Source: Streptomyces griseocarneus
Lineage (GTDB): Bacteria; Actinomycetota; Actinomycetes; Streptomycetales; Streptomycetaceae
NCBI GenBank assembly: GCA_003674045.1
Contig: PENC01000003.1
Span: forward strand, 62,001-126,000
DNA: 64,000 nucleotides
Direction of reading: 5' to 3'
The notes below the pieces were generated by a model that worked only from the letters and a program-made list of their open reading frames with translations, did no database searches and was not told the DNA's origin. A program made the position numbers and the translations under genes. Every line of letters begins with the position of its first letter. The stretch's first letter is position 1. Shown here piece after piece: positions 44,956 through 53,516 of the stretch.

Positions 44956-45956
44956 GGCGAGTCCTCTCTGCGGGGACGGTGCGGCCGGGCGGTGACTGCG
45001 CACACCTCGCCCGCCCGCAGGGACGTCAGTACGGGAGGCGCCCAGGCGTACGCGGCGCGTGCGATCGGGTCGCGGACGAGCGCGGGACGCCCGGCACCGC
45101 AGGCGTGCAGCGCGTGCCGGAGGACGGCGGCCGGGTCCCCGCGGACGATCAGCGGGCCCGTGCCGCGGCCCGCGCCACCGGTCCCGTCGCGCACGCTGAA
45201 CGCCGCGCGCCAGGTGGGGAGGCCGTCGGAGGTCCGGCCGTGCCGTACGAGCGAGTCGAGCACCAGGGCCCGGCGCGGCGCGGCACCCCGCTCCAGCCGT
45301 ACGGACGGGAGGGTGGGCCGCAGCGCCGCCGTGAACGTGCCGTGCGGGACGTGCCAGAGCGCCGGATCGCTCAGCAGCTCGCCCGCCTCGGCGAGTCCCT
45401 CTCCGGTGTGTCCCGGCAGATGAGGTGGCGTCAGATCGTGCGGTGGGTACGGCGACGCCCCGGCGGCGGGCGCCGGGCCGGTGCCCACCGCCTCTTCGCG
45501 CCCGGCGAGCAGGGCGAGGAGGGCGGCGGGCCCGAGGACGACGGGATCGTCGTCGTGGACGTCCTCGGGCCCGGCCGTCCGGGACCACGGGAGGGCCGCC
45601 GGGGGTCGCAGCCCGTCCCGCAGGTGGACGACGTGGTCGCCGTCCCGGACCAGGAGGTACGGCCGGTACCACGCCCCCGACCGCACCCCGTCGACAACAA
45701 CCTCGCAGGCCACGCCGCCCGCCTCCACCAGGAGTCCGTCCCCGCCCAGCGCGGCCGCGCCCTTCTCGCCGAGCTCGCGCGCGACGGCACGTACCAGGGA
45801 CCGGGACGGTGGCACCGGCGGTGTCGGCAGCACGCGCAGCCGCCACGCCCCGGGAGCACGGGACTCGGCGCTCATCGCCAGCGCGGTGACGGACTCGGTG
45901 CCGTCGGCCCCGCGGCGCAGCAGGGCGTGCCGCCGTGTGACGCGTACGCATGTCAC
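44916..45956 (-). CDS. TldE/PmbA-like partner protein, shortened
   Basis: 346 residues from a GTG at 45956 overlapping the TldD stop (GTGA). The text is consistent with the TldE/PmbA side of a TldD/TldE heterodimer: a strand-rich N-terminal part (LLVEAGGVACEVVVDGV, YLLVRDGDHVVHL), VVLGPAALLALLAG where TldD has its metal helix, and HTGEGLAEAGELLSDPALW. As in TldE there is no HExxxH. It is about 100 residues shorter than PmbA. The assignment rests mainly on pairing with TldD and may be wrong. Confidence 0.6.
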   Translation of the reverse strand: MTCVRVTRRHALLRRGADGTESVTALAMSAESRAPGAWRLRVLPTPPVPPSRSLVRAVARELGEKGAAALGGDGLLVEAGGVACEVVVDGVRSGAWYRPYLLVRDGDHVVHLRDGLRPPAALPWSRTAGPEDVHDDDPVVLGPAALLALLAGREEAVGTGPAPAAGASPYPPHDLTPPHLPGHTGEGLAEAGELLSDPALWHVPHGTFTAALRPTLPSVRLERGAAPRRALVLDSLVRHGRTSDGLPTWRAAFSVRDGTGGAGRGTGPLIVRGDPAAVLRHALHACGAGRPALVRDPIARAAYAWAPPVLTSLRAGEVCAVTARPHRPRREDSPCPDHPFPPTAGS

Positions 45957-47185
45957 GGCACGCACCGCAGCCGGGAGAGCCGCAAGGCGGGGGCACACGT
46001 CCCGACGTCGAACAGCAGCTGGCCCGCCTTGCCGCACAGCGCGTTGTCCCCGAACTCCGTCACCCGGCCGACGCCGGTGACCCGCGTGAGCACGTCCGTC
46101 CGTTCCGTGACACGGCCGGTGACGTAGCGCCCGGTGCGGCGGCCGTGCTCGATGCGCTCGCCGAGCACCAGCCGTGCCTCGACGGTGCCGCCGCGGCTGA
46201 TGCCGTCGGCGACCCGGTGGACCAGCAGCCCCCGTCCGGTGGCGTCGGCGAGCTCGTCGAGCGTGGCGTCGCCGGGCGAGCAGACCAGATTCGACATCCG
46301 GGGCAGCGGGGCCTGAAGCACGGAGGCGGCGCGGCTGCTGGCCGTCGGCATCGCCCTGGCCGCCGTCGCGCTCGCGACGCCGTGGAGCTGCCGGACGAGA
46401 CGGCCCTCGTGCACGATCCGCGTGCGGCCGAGTGCCTGGACGCCGTCGTCGTCGGCCGTGTAGCGGCTCGGACCGCCGTCGGCCAGCGGATCGTCGTCCA
46501 GGGAGATCCGCTCGTCGGCGATGCGGCACCCCAGCCGGTGGTCCAGCGCCGGGGCCCCGTACGGCGCCGCTTCCGCGAAGTGGCCCGCCGCCTCGTGCAG
46601 CAGGACGCCGGCCGCCTGCGGCGACAGGACCGCCGCGTGGTCACCGGCCTCGACGGGCCCGGCCTCGCCGACCGCACGGCACAGCCACTCCGTCCGCTCG
46701 GCCCACGCGGCATCGGCCACGTACGCCAGCGCGGGGCCCCGGCCGCTCCTGCCCACGGGGACGCGGCGCCCGTCCGGCAGTGTCACATCACCGGTGAGGG
46801 ACCAGACACGGCGCTCCTGGAGGGACGGTCCGGTCACGCGGTACGGCCCGTCGACGGCCCGCACCGCCGAGACAGCCGTGCAGCACAGCTCGGCCGCGCC
46901 CCCGAAACGGGCGTGCAGCGCGCCGAGAGCGGCACGGACCGCCTCGCCCTCCTCCAGCGGTCCCGGCTCGGGGAGCCGCAGCGGCCGCGGGCCGGGCATG
47001 TCACCGGAGAAGACCCGGTGGCCGCGCCCGTTCCCGTAGACGACGCGACCGCCGTGGAAGGCAGTGGTCCGCGAGCTCACGGTGCCGTCCGGGGCGAGCG
47101 TCGTCACGCGGCCGACGGCCCGTTCGCAGCGCACCGTCACGTCCGACAGGGCGTCAGGCACGTCCGACAGGACGTCAGCGGTCAC
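45953..47185 (-). CDS. TldD-family metallopeptidase
   Basis: 410 residues from a GTG at 47185 overlapping the radical SAM stop (GTGA). The TldD signature is clear: H197EAAGH202FAE205 (HExxxHxxE zinc site), then SLDDDPLADGG and the C-terminal barrel with MSNLVCSPGDATLDELADAT and ISRGGTVEARLVLGERIEHGR. TldD with TldE forms a tunnel-like protease that degrades or trims unfolded peptides and removes leaders in microcin B17 and related pathways. Here it probably cuts a modified peptide from its carrier. Confidence 0.92.
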   Translation of the reverse strand: MTADVLSDVPDALSDVTVRCERAVGRVTTLAPDGTVSSRTTAFHGGRVVYGNGRGHRVFSGDMPGPRPLRLPEPGPLEEGEAVRAALGALHARFGGAAELCCTAVSAVRAVDGPYRVTGPSLQERRVWSLTGDVTLPDGRRVPVGRSGRGPALAYVADAAWAERTEWLCRAVGEAGPVEAGDHAAVLSPQAAGVLLHEAAGHFAEAAPYGAPALDHRLGCRIADERISLDDDPLADGGPSRYTADDDGVQALGRTRIVHEGRLVRQLHGVASATAARAMPTASSRAASVLQAPLPRMSNLVCSPGDATLDELADATGRGLLVHRVADGISRGGTVEARLVLGERIEHGRRTGRYVTGRVTERTDVLTRVTGVGRVTEFGDNALCGKAGQLLFDVGTCAPALRLSRLRCVP

Positions 47186-49248
47186 CCCTTCGCCCCGTTC
47201 TTGGAGGCCCCGTTGACGGAAGCCGCCGATCCGTTCGGCGCGGCCGACAGCAGCAGCCCACGGCCCGCGAGCGACCGGACGAGCTCCAGGCCGCGGCCCA
47301 GCGCACCCTCGGGATCGGCACGGGCCTCGTCCGCCAGGGCCGCCGTGATGATCTCGCGCGCCGTGGAACGGCCGTCCGCGCGCTCCAGCAGGCCGCGCGA
47401 GGCCGGGCCGAGCTGGAGCGTCTCGACCGTGTCGGCGGACGTCCTGCGCGTCACCACATAACTGCCGCCGTTCACCGACGGCTCGGCGCGCCCGGCCCCG
47501 CCCCTGAGGATCTCCTGGAGGTCGTACGGGAACTCGGCGCTCAGATAGTCGCCCGCCCTGAGCCGCGAGTCCAGGTCCACGGTGGACGCCGGGACCACCG
47601 GGGGCACCGGCGGCAGCGCCGCCGCGTCGAGCCGCAGCATCTCGTAGCGCACGAGCGCGGCGGCCCTGCTGTGCTCGATGCCGAGTCTGCGCACCTCCTC
47701 CGACGCGAACACCAGCAGGTCACGGGCCTCGCACTGGTGCGGGAAACGGGTACCCGGCGCATGCCGCGCGTTGTACGCGGCGATCCACGGCACCCACCGC
47801 TCGTACCAGTCGAGCGGTGAGTCGTAGTGGGCGAGCAGGTGCGGCCAGAGCGAGGCCAGCACCACGACGTGGCCGGAGAGTTCCTCGGCGGCGTCCACCA
47901 GGGCCTCGTCCAGCTCGGGCGTGGCGAAGCGGTAGTCGGTGCAGAAGAGGTCCTTGTGCTCGCGCCGGTACTGCTTGATCTGTGCCATCGGGCTCTCGGC
48001 GACCGGCACGTCGTAGTACTCGGCGGGCCGGTCCAGCGAGGACTCGTACTGGCGGAAGAGCGGCGACTGGTGCAGCGGCACGAGGGTGAACAACTGGCTG
48101 CGGCCCTGCCCCTCCTCCAGGAACTGGAAGAAGCGCCCCAGCGTCTGCCCCAGCGTCTCCCGGGTCTCGGTCGGGTAGCCGATGATGAAGCCGGTCACCG
48201 GGCGGATGCCCGCCGCCTTCGTCTCCCGCACGACCTCCAGCGACCGGTCCAGGTCCAGGTTCTTCCTGATCCAGCGCTGCATCTCCGGGGCGCCGCTCTC
48301 GATGCCGTAGTAGATCTCGTCGCAGCCCGCGGCGCTCATCTTCTCCAGCAGCGGCGCGTCGATCAGGTCCGTCCTCGTGCTGCATCCCCACGTCACACCC
48401 AGGTCGCGCTCGATCAGCGCGTCGCAGAACCGGTGCGCCCACGGCCGGTCGCAGGTGAAGATGTCGTGCGAGAAGTTGATGCTCGTCCGGCCGAACGCGT
48501 CCCGGACGTATTCCATCTGCCGGATGATGTCGTCGACCGGCCGCATCCGGTACTTCCGCTCCCAGAACGGCGCGGTGGCGCAGAACGAGCAGCGGAACGG
48601 GCAGCCGCGTCCGATGTCCAGATAGAGCCGGGCACCCCGGGACATGTCGTAGGCGTAGTACGCGGGCCACGGCAGCTCCTTCAGGTCCCGCACCAGCGGC
48701 CGGTCGTCGTTGCGGACGACGGTCCCGCCGCGCCGGTGCGTGAGCCCCAGGACACCCGTGGGGTCGCGGTCGGCGTACAGGCACTCCAGCAGCTCGTTGA
48801 AGGTGTGCTCGCCCTCGCCGCGTACGACGAAGTCGGCCCAGGGGAAGCGCTCCAGGAACGTCTCGCTGACCGGGGTGACGGCCGGTCCGCCCAGGCAGAT
48901 GCGGGTGGCGGGGGAGCGCCTGCGCAGGGCCTGGCCCAGCAGCACAGTGTGCACGAGGGAGTCCGCGTCGGTCATCAGGCCGACGAGCGAGTCCCCGGCG
49001 CCGAGCACGGCCTCGGCGAGGCTGTCGTACAGGGCGTCGTCGTTGGCCACCTCCTTGTCGAGCAGCAGCTGATTGGTCTCGACGACCCGGACGTCGGCGG
49101 GCACTCCGGCCGCGTCCGCGGCCGCCTTGAGCGACAGCAGGCCGACGGGCACGAAGTTCTGCATCGGAGGCGGGTCGCCGGGCGCGGTCTGCAGCGTCAT
49201 GCCGCCGTGGTTGAGATGCAGACTGCTGGCGAGACCGACCTTCATCAT
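47182..49248 (-). CDS. B12-binding-type radical SAM protein with PqqD-like C-terminus
   Basis: 688 residues. An N-terminal Rossmann B12-binding-type domain (about 1-200, with CLGGPAVTPVSETFL and RGEGEHTF) precedes the radical SAM core with C216PFRC220SFC223. A long middle follows, and residues about 595-668 read like a PqqD/RRE peptide-binding domain (TVETLQLGPASRGLLERADG). The end is a Ser/Asn/Gly-rich tail. Such enzymes methylate unactivated carbons or rearrange peptides. The PqqD-like part suggests a ribosomal peptide substrate. The ATG overlaps the preceding stop (ATGA). Confidence 0.88.
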   Translation of the reverse strand: MMKVGLASSLHLNHGGMTLQTAPGDPPPMQNFVPVGLLSLKAAADAAGVPADVRVVETNQLLLDKEVANDDALYDSLAEAVLGAGDSLVGLMTDADSLVHTVLLGQALRRRSPATRICLGGPAVTPVSETFLERFPWADFVVRGEGEHTFNELLECLYADRDPTGVLGLTHRRGGTVVRNDDRPLVRDLKELPWPAYYAYDMSRGARLYLDIGRGCPFRCSFCATAPFWERKYRMRPVDDIIRQMEYVRDAFGRTSINFSHDIFTCDRPWAHRFCDALIERDLGVTWGCSTRTDLIDAPLLEKMSAAGCDEIYYGIESGAPEMQRWIRKNLDLDRSLEVVRETKAAGIRPVTGFIIGYPTETRETLGQTLGRFFQFLEEGQGRSQLFTLVPLHQSPLFRQYESSLDRPAEYYDVPVAESPMAQIKQYRREHKDLFCTDYRFATPELDEALVDAAEELSGHVVVLASLWPHLLAHYDSPLDWYERWVPWIAAYNARHAPGTRFPHQCEARDLLVFASEEVRRLGIEHSRAAALVRYEMLRLDAAALPPVPPVVPASTVDLDSRLRAGDYLSAEFPYDLQEILRGGAGRAEPSVNGGSYVVTRRTSADTVETLQLGPASRGLLERADGRSTAREIITAALADEARADPEGALGRGLELVRSLAGRGLLLSAAPNGSAASVNGASKNGAKG

Positions 49249-50570
49249 GAGGCATCTCCGTGGGTCCCGGGGCGGCGCAGCTCGACCCGTGGCTCGGTCA
49301 TGATGCGCATCCGGAAGAGCTCCTCACGGCGCAGGATGCTGCGCCGCTGGAACTCCGAGGTGCCGCAGCCGTCGAACGTGCCGTTGAGGATGCTCGACTG
49401 GCTCGGGCACCGCCCCGTGCAGAAGTATTTGTCGTCGTTGATCGGGCAGCCCTCGCACGTGGCGCGGAAGTTGTCCCAGGTGATCTTCCGGACCAGCCAG
49501 TCGGGGTTGTCCCACACGTCGGCGAACGGCGAGGTCTGCACGTTTCCTCCGCACAGCACCTTGTTGCCCGCGCACGTGCTGCACGGGAAGACGTCCCCGG
49601 CCGAGTTCACGTAGCACACGCCGCGGCCGCTCATGCAGCGCCTGCTGGCGAAGACCATGGTGTAGAGGAAGTCGAGGACCTTCCCGGCGCACAGGCCCAG
49701 CGTCCGGTCCTTCTCCCGGCACCACGCCTCCTCCTCGATCCAGAACTGCGCGGTGCGCTCGACGTCGTGCAGGGTGCTGGCGATGTCCTGGTGCAGGGCG
49801 CCGCGGCCCATCGGGATGAAGGGGACGCTGCGCAGACTGACGTCGTTGTCCCGGGCCCAGCCGGCGATGGTCGCGAGGTCGCGGGTGTTCTCGTGGGTCG
49901 TGGTCGTCATGACGCTGGTGTTGAAGCCGCGGTCGCGCAGCTCGGCCAGCTTCCGGGTGACGTAGTCGAACTCGCCCTCGTTGCGGTACTTCCCCATCCC
50001 GTGCAGCCCGTCGATGCTCATGCTGATGATCAGGTCGTCCTGCGGGAGCCGCGAGACCAGCCGCTCGGTCAGCGGGATGCCGTTGGTCGCGATGCCGATG
50101 ACGAAGCCCAGGTCGTGGGCGTGCCGCACGATGGTGAGGAAGTCGGGGTGCACGGTGGGCTCGCCACCGGTGACGATGAGGGAGAAGACCCCGGCCTCCG
50201 CCCACTCGTCGAGCAGCCTCAGGATGCGTTCCGTGGACAGCTCGGAACTGCGTGCCCTGCCGCCCTCGACGAAGCAGTGCGGGCAGCGGAGATTGCAGGT
50301 CCTGGTGATTTCCAGCCAGGCCATCGCGGGCGCCCGGAAATGGAAGTCCGTCTCCAGTGAGAGCCGTTCCACCAGATGCCCGGAACACCGCTCGGGTGAT
50401 TCCCCGGCCCGCAGCAGCGGTTCGACGGCGTCGTCGTAAAGGGCGATCGTGCCGTCGGGGAACGCGGCCAGCCAGCCGAAGTCCTCCTGGCGGAAGCGGA
50501 TCAGCGGGCGGGTTCTGGGCGGGAGTCGCCGGGCATATTCGTCCGTGCAGGGCGCCAGGTGCTGGAACAA
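49245..50570 (-). CDS. Radical SAM/SPASM peptide-modifying enzyme
   Basis: 441 residues from a TTG at 50570; GGGAGG six bases upstream fixes this rare start. Residues 20-60 look like a PqqD-type leader-binding (RRE) segment (RFRQEDFGWLAAFPDGTIAL). The core has C92NLRC96PHC99 and TGGEPTVHPDF. The C-terminal SPASM region carries many Cys (CMSGRGVCY, FPCSTCAGN, CEGCPINDDKYFCTGRC) for two auxiliary 4Fe-4S clusters, as in PqqE and MftC. It probably forms C-C or similar bonds in a peptide. It is the first gene of the overlapped seven-gene block. Confidence 0.92.
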   Translation of the reverse strand: MFQHLAPCTDEYARRLPPRTRPLIRFRQEDFGWLAAFPDGTIALYDDAVEPLLRAGESPERCSGHLVERLSLETDFHFRAPAMAWLEITRTCNLRCPHCFVEGGRARSSELSTERILRLLDEWAEAGVFSLIVTGGEPTVHPDFLTIVRHAHDLGFVIGIATNGIPLTERLVSRLPQDDLIISMSIDGLHGMGKYRNEGEFDYVTRKLAELRDRGFNTSVMTTTTHENTRDLATIAGWARDNDVSLRSVPFIPMGRGALHQDIASTLHDVERTAQFWIEEEAWCREKDRTLGLCAGKVLDFLYTMVFASRRCMSGRGVCYVNSAGDVFPCSTCAGNKVLCGGNVQTSPFADVWDNPDWLVRKITWDNFRATCEGCPINDDKYFCTGRCPSQSSILNGTFDGCGTSEFQRRSILRREELFRMRIMTEPRVELRRPGTHGDAS

Positions 50571-50698
50571 CGTACGCCTCCCAAAGGGACTGCCTGCGGG
50601 GCGTGTCCGGAGCGGGCCGACAAAAGGTCGGCAGGAACGTCGACAAAGAGACCGGAAAAAGTCGGCAAGAAGCTCAAAGAAATGCGGGCCCGAATGGA

Positions 50699-50732
50699 CC
50701 GGGGCCCCCGCGGTGGAGAGCGAGGGCCCCGG
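50699..50732 (-). terminator. Hairpin between the NTF2-like gene and the radical SAM genes
   Basis: CCGGGGCCC and GGGCCCCGG form a perfect 9-bp stem with a 16-nt loop, 31 bp after the NTF2-like stop. On the leftward RNA it is followed by T-rich stretches (TTTCTTT, CTTTTT). A second small hairpin, GCCGAC-loop-GTCGGC, lies at 50616-50632 just before the radical SAM ribosome site. Together they could act as a partial terminator giving more of the small protein than of the enzymes, as in RiPP operons. Confidence 0.6.
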
Positions 50733-50762
50733 CGGGACCTGACGGGCTGCTTGCCCGGTGCT

Positions 50763-51260
50763 CTACTTCGGTGTGCCGACCGTCGCCGCGGCGGTGGCCG
50801 TGCGCTCCTCGAGCACCGAGATCTCCTCGGCCCCCTTCGCCGGGGACTCGGGCGCGCCCGGCATGTCCTGCGGCGAGATGTGCAGGTGGGAGATGCGCAG
50901 CTCGCCGTGGGCGTCCTTGGTCACCACGAGGGTCTCGCGGGTGTACTGCTGCACGCCGTCCACGACCACATGGCAGTGCAGGCTCACGAGTGCCGCGTCG
51001 CCCAGGAGACGGATCTCGGGCGACAGGAGCTGGCTGCGACGCGCGGTGCCCTTGGGGAGGGAGAACATCCGCTGGAATTCCTCGCGGCTGTCGACCCGGG
51101 TCGGCGACGACAGGACGAAGAACGTCGCGTCGTGCGCGAAGAGGCCGAAGTAGGCCGGGTCCGAGCTGTCGTACGTCGAGCTGTACTTCGCCAGTAATTG
51201 CTGGACGGATTCCTTGGTGACGGCGCCCGTGTGCACGGACGGAACGGAAGCGGTGGTCAT
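50763..51260 (-). CDS. NTF2/SnoaL-like small protein with a disordered C-terminal tail
   Basis: 165 residues from the ATG at 51260 (AAGGGGG upstream). Residues about 15-130 have the SnoaL/NTF2-like pattern: a helix-rich start (VQQLLAKYSSTYDSSDPAYF), DATFFVLSSPTRV, EEFQRMFS, then four strands ending ELRISHLHIS. A 35-residue tail follows (131-165), Pro/Ala-rich, ending EERTATAAATVGTPK. Ordinary SnoaL proteins stop before it. It is the promoter-proximal gene of the radical SAM operon, and no separate precursor peptide was found, so it may be a carrier or leader-core precursor. It could instead be a cyclase-like enzyme. Confidence 0.8.
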   Translation of the reverse strand: MTTASVPSVHTGAVTKESVQQLLAKYSSTYDSSDPAYFGLFAHDATFFVLSSPTRVDSREEFQRMFSLPKGTARRSQLLSPEIRLLGDAALVSLHCHVVVDGVQQYTRETLVVTKDAHGELRISHLHISPQDMPGAPESPAKGAEEISVLEERTATAAATVGTPK

Positions 51261-51390
51261 GGGAAAATTCCCCCTTCTTGATCTGTTTCCGCGAATTTCC
51301 TCGCCAGGCCGGCCACGGTGGTGCAATCGCCGCGGCCGTTTCGAAATCAAGAAATCAATAGACCAGGACTGGCAGCGCCATCTTTTCCAC

Positions 51391-51419
51391 GTTTTACAGC
51401 AGGCATGAAAGGGTGTCAA
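51391..51419 (-). promoter_or_regulatory. Sigma-70-type promoter for the NTF2-like/radical SAM operon
   Basis: On the leftward strand a perfect TTGACA (51414-51419) is followed after 17 bp by TAAAAC (51391-51396). It lies in an unusually A/T-rich patch (about 51270-51420) and gives a leader of about 125 nt before the ATG at 51260. Between here and 51831 I see no other gene. Confidence 0.6.
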
Positions 51420-51831
51420 TGTCTGAATGGGGGCGGCATATTTCGGCCGCCGCGGTCGGGGCCGGATTCCGGACACCGGGCCGGGCCCCGGATCGCGGGT
51501 CCGGGACGACGGCGGCCGGGGCCCCGCGCCATGGCCGGACGCCCCGCGTGACCGGCGGCTCGTCACCCCCGGCGCGCATCGCGGATCTCGCGCGGGGAGC
51601 GTACGCGACGGCGCTCGGAGCGGCTCCGGCGCGCCCCGTGAATGGCGCGAACCCGGCGGGCGGGCCGCTCGTGGGGCGGGGTTCCCTCTGTGCTGCCCGG
51701 TGCCGCCGGTGGCCGGTAGCCGTGGGGGAAGCGATGGGGGCGAGGGAACACGGCATACGCAGGGGACACCTGGGCCCGCGTCGGGGCGTTGCCGGGCGGC
51801 ATTGTCAGACCCCGGTGCGAGACTCGGCAGC

Positions 51832-53514
51832 GTGCGATGGGCAGTGGCTGATGCGGGTGACGGGGGAGTCCGGCTGTGCCCGCTCGACGACGCGGGACGG
51901 GCGGCAGGCCCCGTGGTCGTGGAGCGGAGCCTGGCGGAGGCGGTGCGCGCCCGCCCGGACGCCGCGCGATGGGTGTGGCGCTCCACGGCGCGGTGGTACG
52001 GGCGGCTGCTCGAAGCGGGCCTCCGCGTCGAGCGCTGCCACGACGTGGAGGCGGCCGAGGCGCTGCTCATCGGATACGAGGAGGGCCAGGCGGGCCAGCC
52101 GCGCTCGCTCGCCGCGGCGTGGGCGCGGCTGCGCGGGCTGCCGGTGCCCGCGGACCCGCCGCCCCGCTCGGCCGACGCGCAGCCCTCGCTGTTCGAGCCC
52201 GGCCCGGTGGCGCTGCCGCCGGGCACGGACGAGCTGGAGGCCCTGCTGGAGGTCCACGCCGAGCAGCTCGCCCGCACCAAGGACACCGAGCACCCCGGCA
52301 GGATGCGCCTGCTCACCGCCGCCGAGTCGGCCGGGACGCTCGTCGCCGCGGAGATGGGCGCCACCGGGGTGCCCTGGCGCGCCGACATCCACCGCGGGCT
52401 GCTGACCGACCTGCTCGGAGAGCGCTACCCCGGCGGCCAGGAGACCCGCCGCCTGGCCGAGCTCGCCGCGGAGGTGTCCCGCGCCTTCGGCGACGACGGC
52501 ACCCACGCCCACGTACGGCCCGACCTCCCCGCCGACATCGTCAGGGCCTTCGCCCGCCAGGGCATCGCCCTGTCCTCGACCCGCGCCTGGGAGCTGCGGG
52601 GGATCGACCATCCCGCCGTCCCCGCCCTGCTGGAGTACAAGAAGCTCTACCGCCTGCACACGGCCCACGGCTGGGCCTGGCTCCAGTCCTGGGTGCGCGA
52701 CGGCCGTTTCCGCCCCGAGTACCTGCCGAGCGGCGCGGTCTCCGGCCGGTGGACCACCAACGGCGGCGGCGCGCTGCAGATCCCCAAGGTCGTCAGGCGG
52801 GCCGTCGTCGCGGACCCCGGCTGGCGGCTGGTCGTCGCCGACGCCGACCAGATCGAACCCCGCGTCCTGGCCGCGGTCTCCCGCGACCCCGGGCTCATGG
52901 ACGTCGCGGGCAGCGGCCGCGACCTCTACGCCGACCTGGCCGCGCGCGCCTTCTCCGGCGACCGCGACCGGGCCAAGCTCGCCCTGCTCGGCGCCATCTA
53001 CGGCCAGACCTCCGGCGACGGCCTGCGGAACCTGGCCGACCTGCGCCGCCGCTTCCCCCGCGCCGTCGCCCACGTCGACGACGCGGCCCGCGCGGGCGAG
53101 GAGGGGCGGCTCGTACGGACCTGGCTCGGCCGCACCTGCCCGCCCTCGTCGACCGCGCTCCCCGACGAGGCCGGTCTGCCCCAGGAGGAGCCCGCCGCCT
53201 CGTTCGGCAGCAGTCCGGGCGCCCGGGCCCGGGGCCGGTTCACGCGCAACTTCGTCGTCCAGGGCAGCGCCGCCGACTGGGCCCTGATCGTGCTCGCGAC
53301 GCTCCGGCAGGATCTCGCGGGCCTGCGGGCGGAGCTCGTCTTCTTCCAGCACGACGAAGTGATCGTCCACTGCCCGGAGGAGGAGGCGCCCGCCGTGGCC
53401 GAGGCGATCCGCGCCGCCGGGGACCGCGCCGGGTGCCTCGCCTTCGGTGACACGCCTGTGCGCTTCCCGTTCACCACCGCTGTCGTCGAGTGCTACGCGG
53501 ATGCCAAGGGCTGA
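51832..53514 (+). CDS. Second Pol I-like DNA polymerase (exonuclease-like domain plus polymerase)
   Basis: 560 residues from a GTG at 51832; the frame to 51427 has no ribosome site. It lacks the 5' nuclease of Pol I. The N-terminal 190 residues are a reduced 3'-5' exonuclease-like domain. The polymerase has motif A VVADADQIEPRVLA, O-helix motif B DRAKLALLGAIYGQTSGDG (Tyr-type) and motif C FFQHDEVIVH. Streptomyces carry this shorter polymerase beside full PolA. Its role is probably repair or gap filling. The start may be leaderless. Confidence 0.85.
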   Translation: MRWAVADAGDGGVRLCPLDDAGRAAGPVVVERSLAEAVRARPDAARWVWRSTARWYGRLLEAGLRVERCHDVEAAEALLIGYEEGQAGQPRSLAAAWARLRGLPVPADPPPRSADAQPSLFEPGPVALPPGTDELEALLEVHAEQLARTKDTEHPGRMRLLTAAESAGTLVAAEMGATGVPWRADIHRGLLTDLLGERYPGGQETRRLAELAAEVSRAFGDDGTHAHVRPDLPADIVRAFARQGIALSSTRAWELRGIDHPAVPALLEYKKLYRLHTAHGWAWLQSWVRDGRFRPEYLPSGAVSGRWTTNGGGALQIPKVVRRAVVADPGWRLVVADADQIEPRVLAAVSRDPGLMDVAGSGRDLYADLAARAFSGDRDRAKLALLGAIYGQTSGDGLRNLADLRRRFPRAVAHVDDAARAGEEGRLVRTWLGRTCPPSSTALPDEAGLPQEEPAASFGSSPGARARGRFTRNFVVQGSAADWALIVLATLRQDLAGLRAELVFFQHDEVIVHCPEEEAPAVAEAIRAAGDRAGCLAFGDTPVRFPFTTAVVECYADAKG

Positions 53515-53516
53515 GC

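Noticed and set aside
50571..50762. Separate short precursor peptide between the NTF2-like gene and the radical SAM gene
   Set aside because: The leftward strand there contains no ATG and no start with a proper ribosome site before the TTG at 50570.
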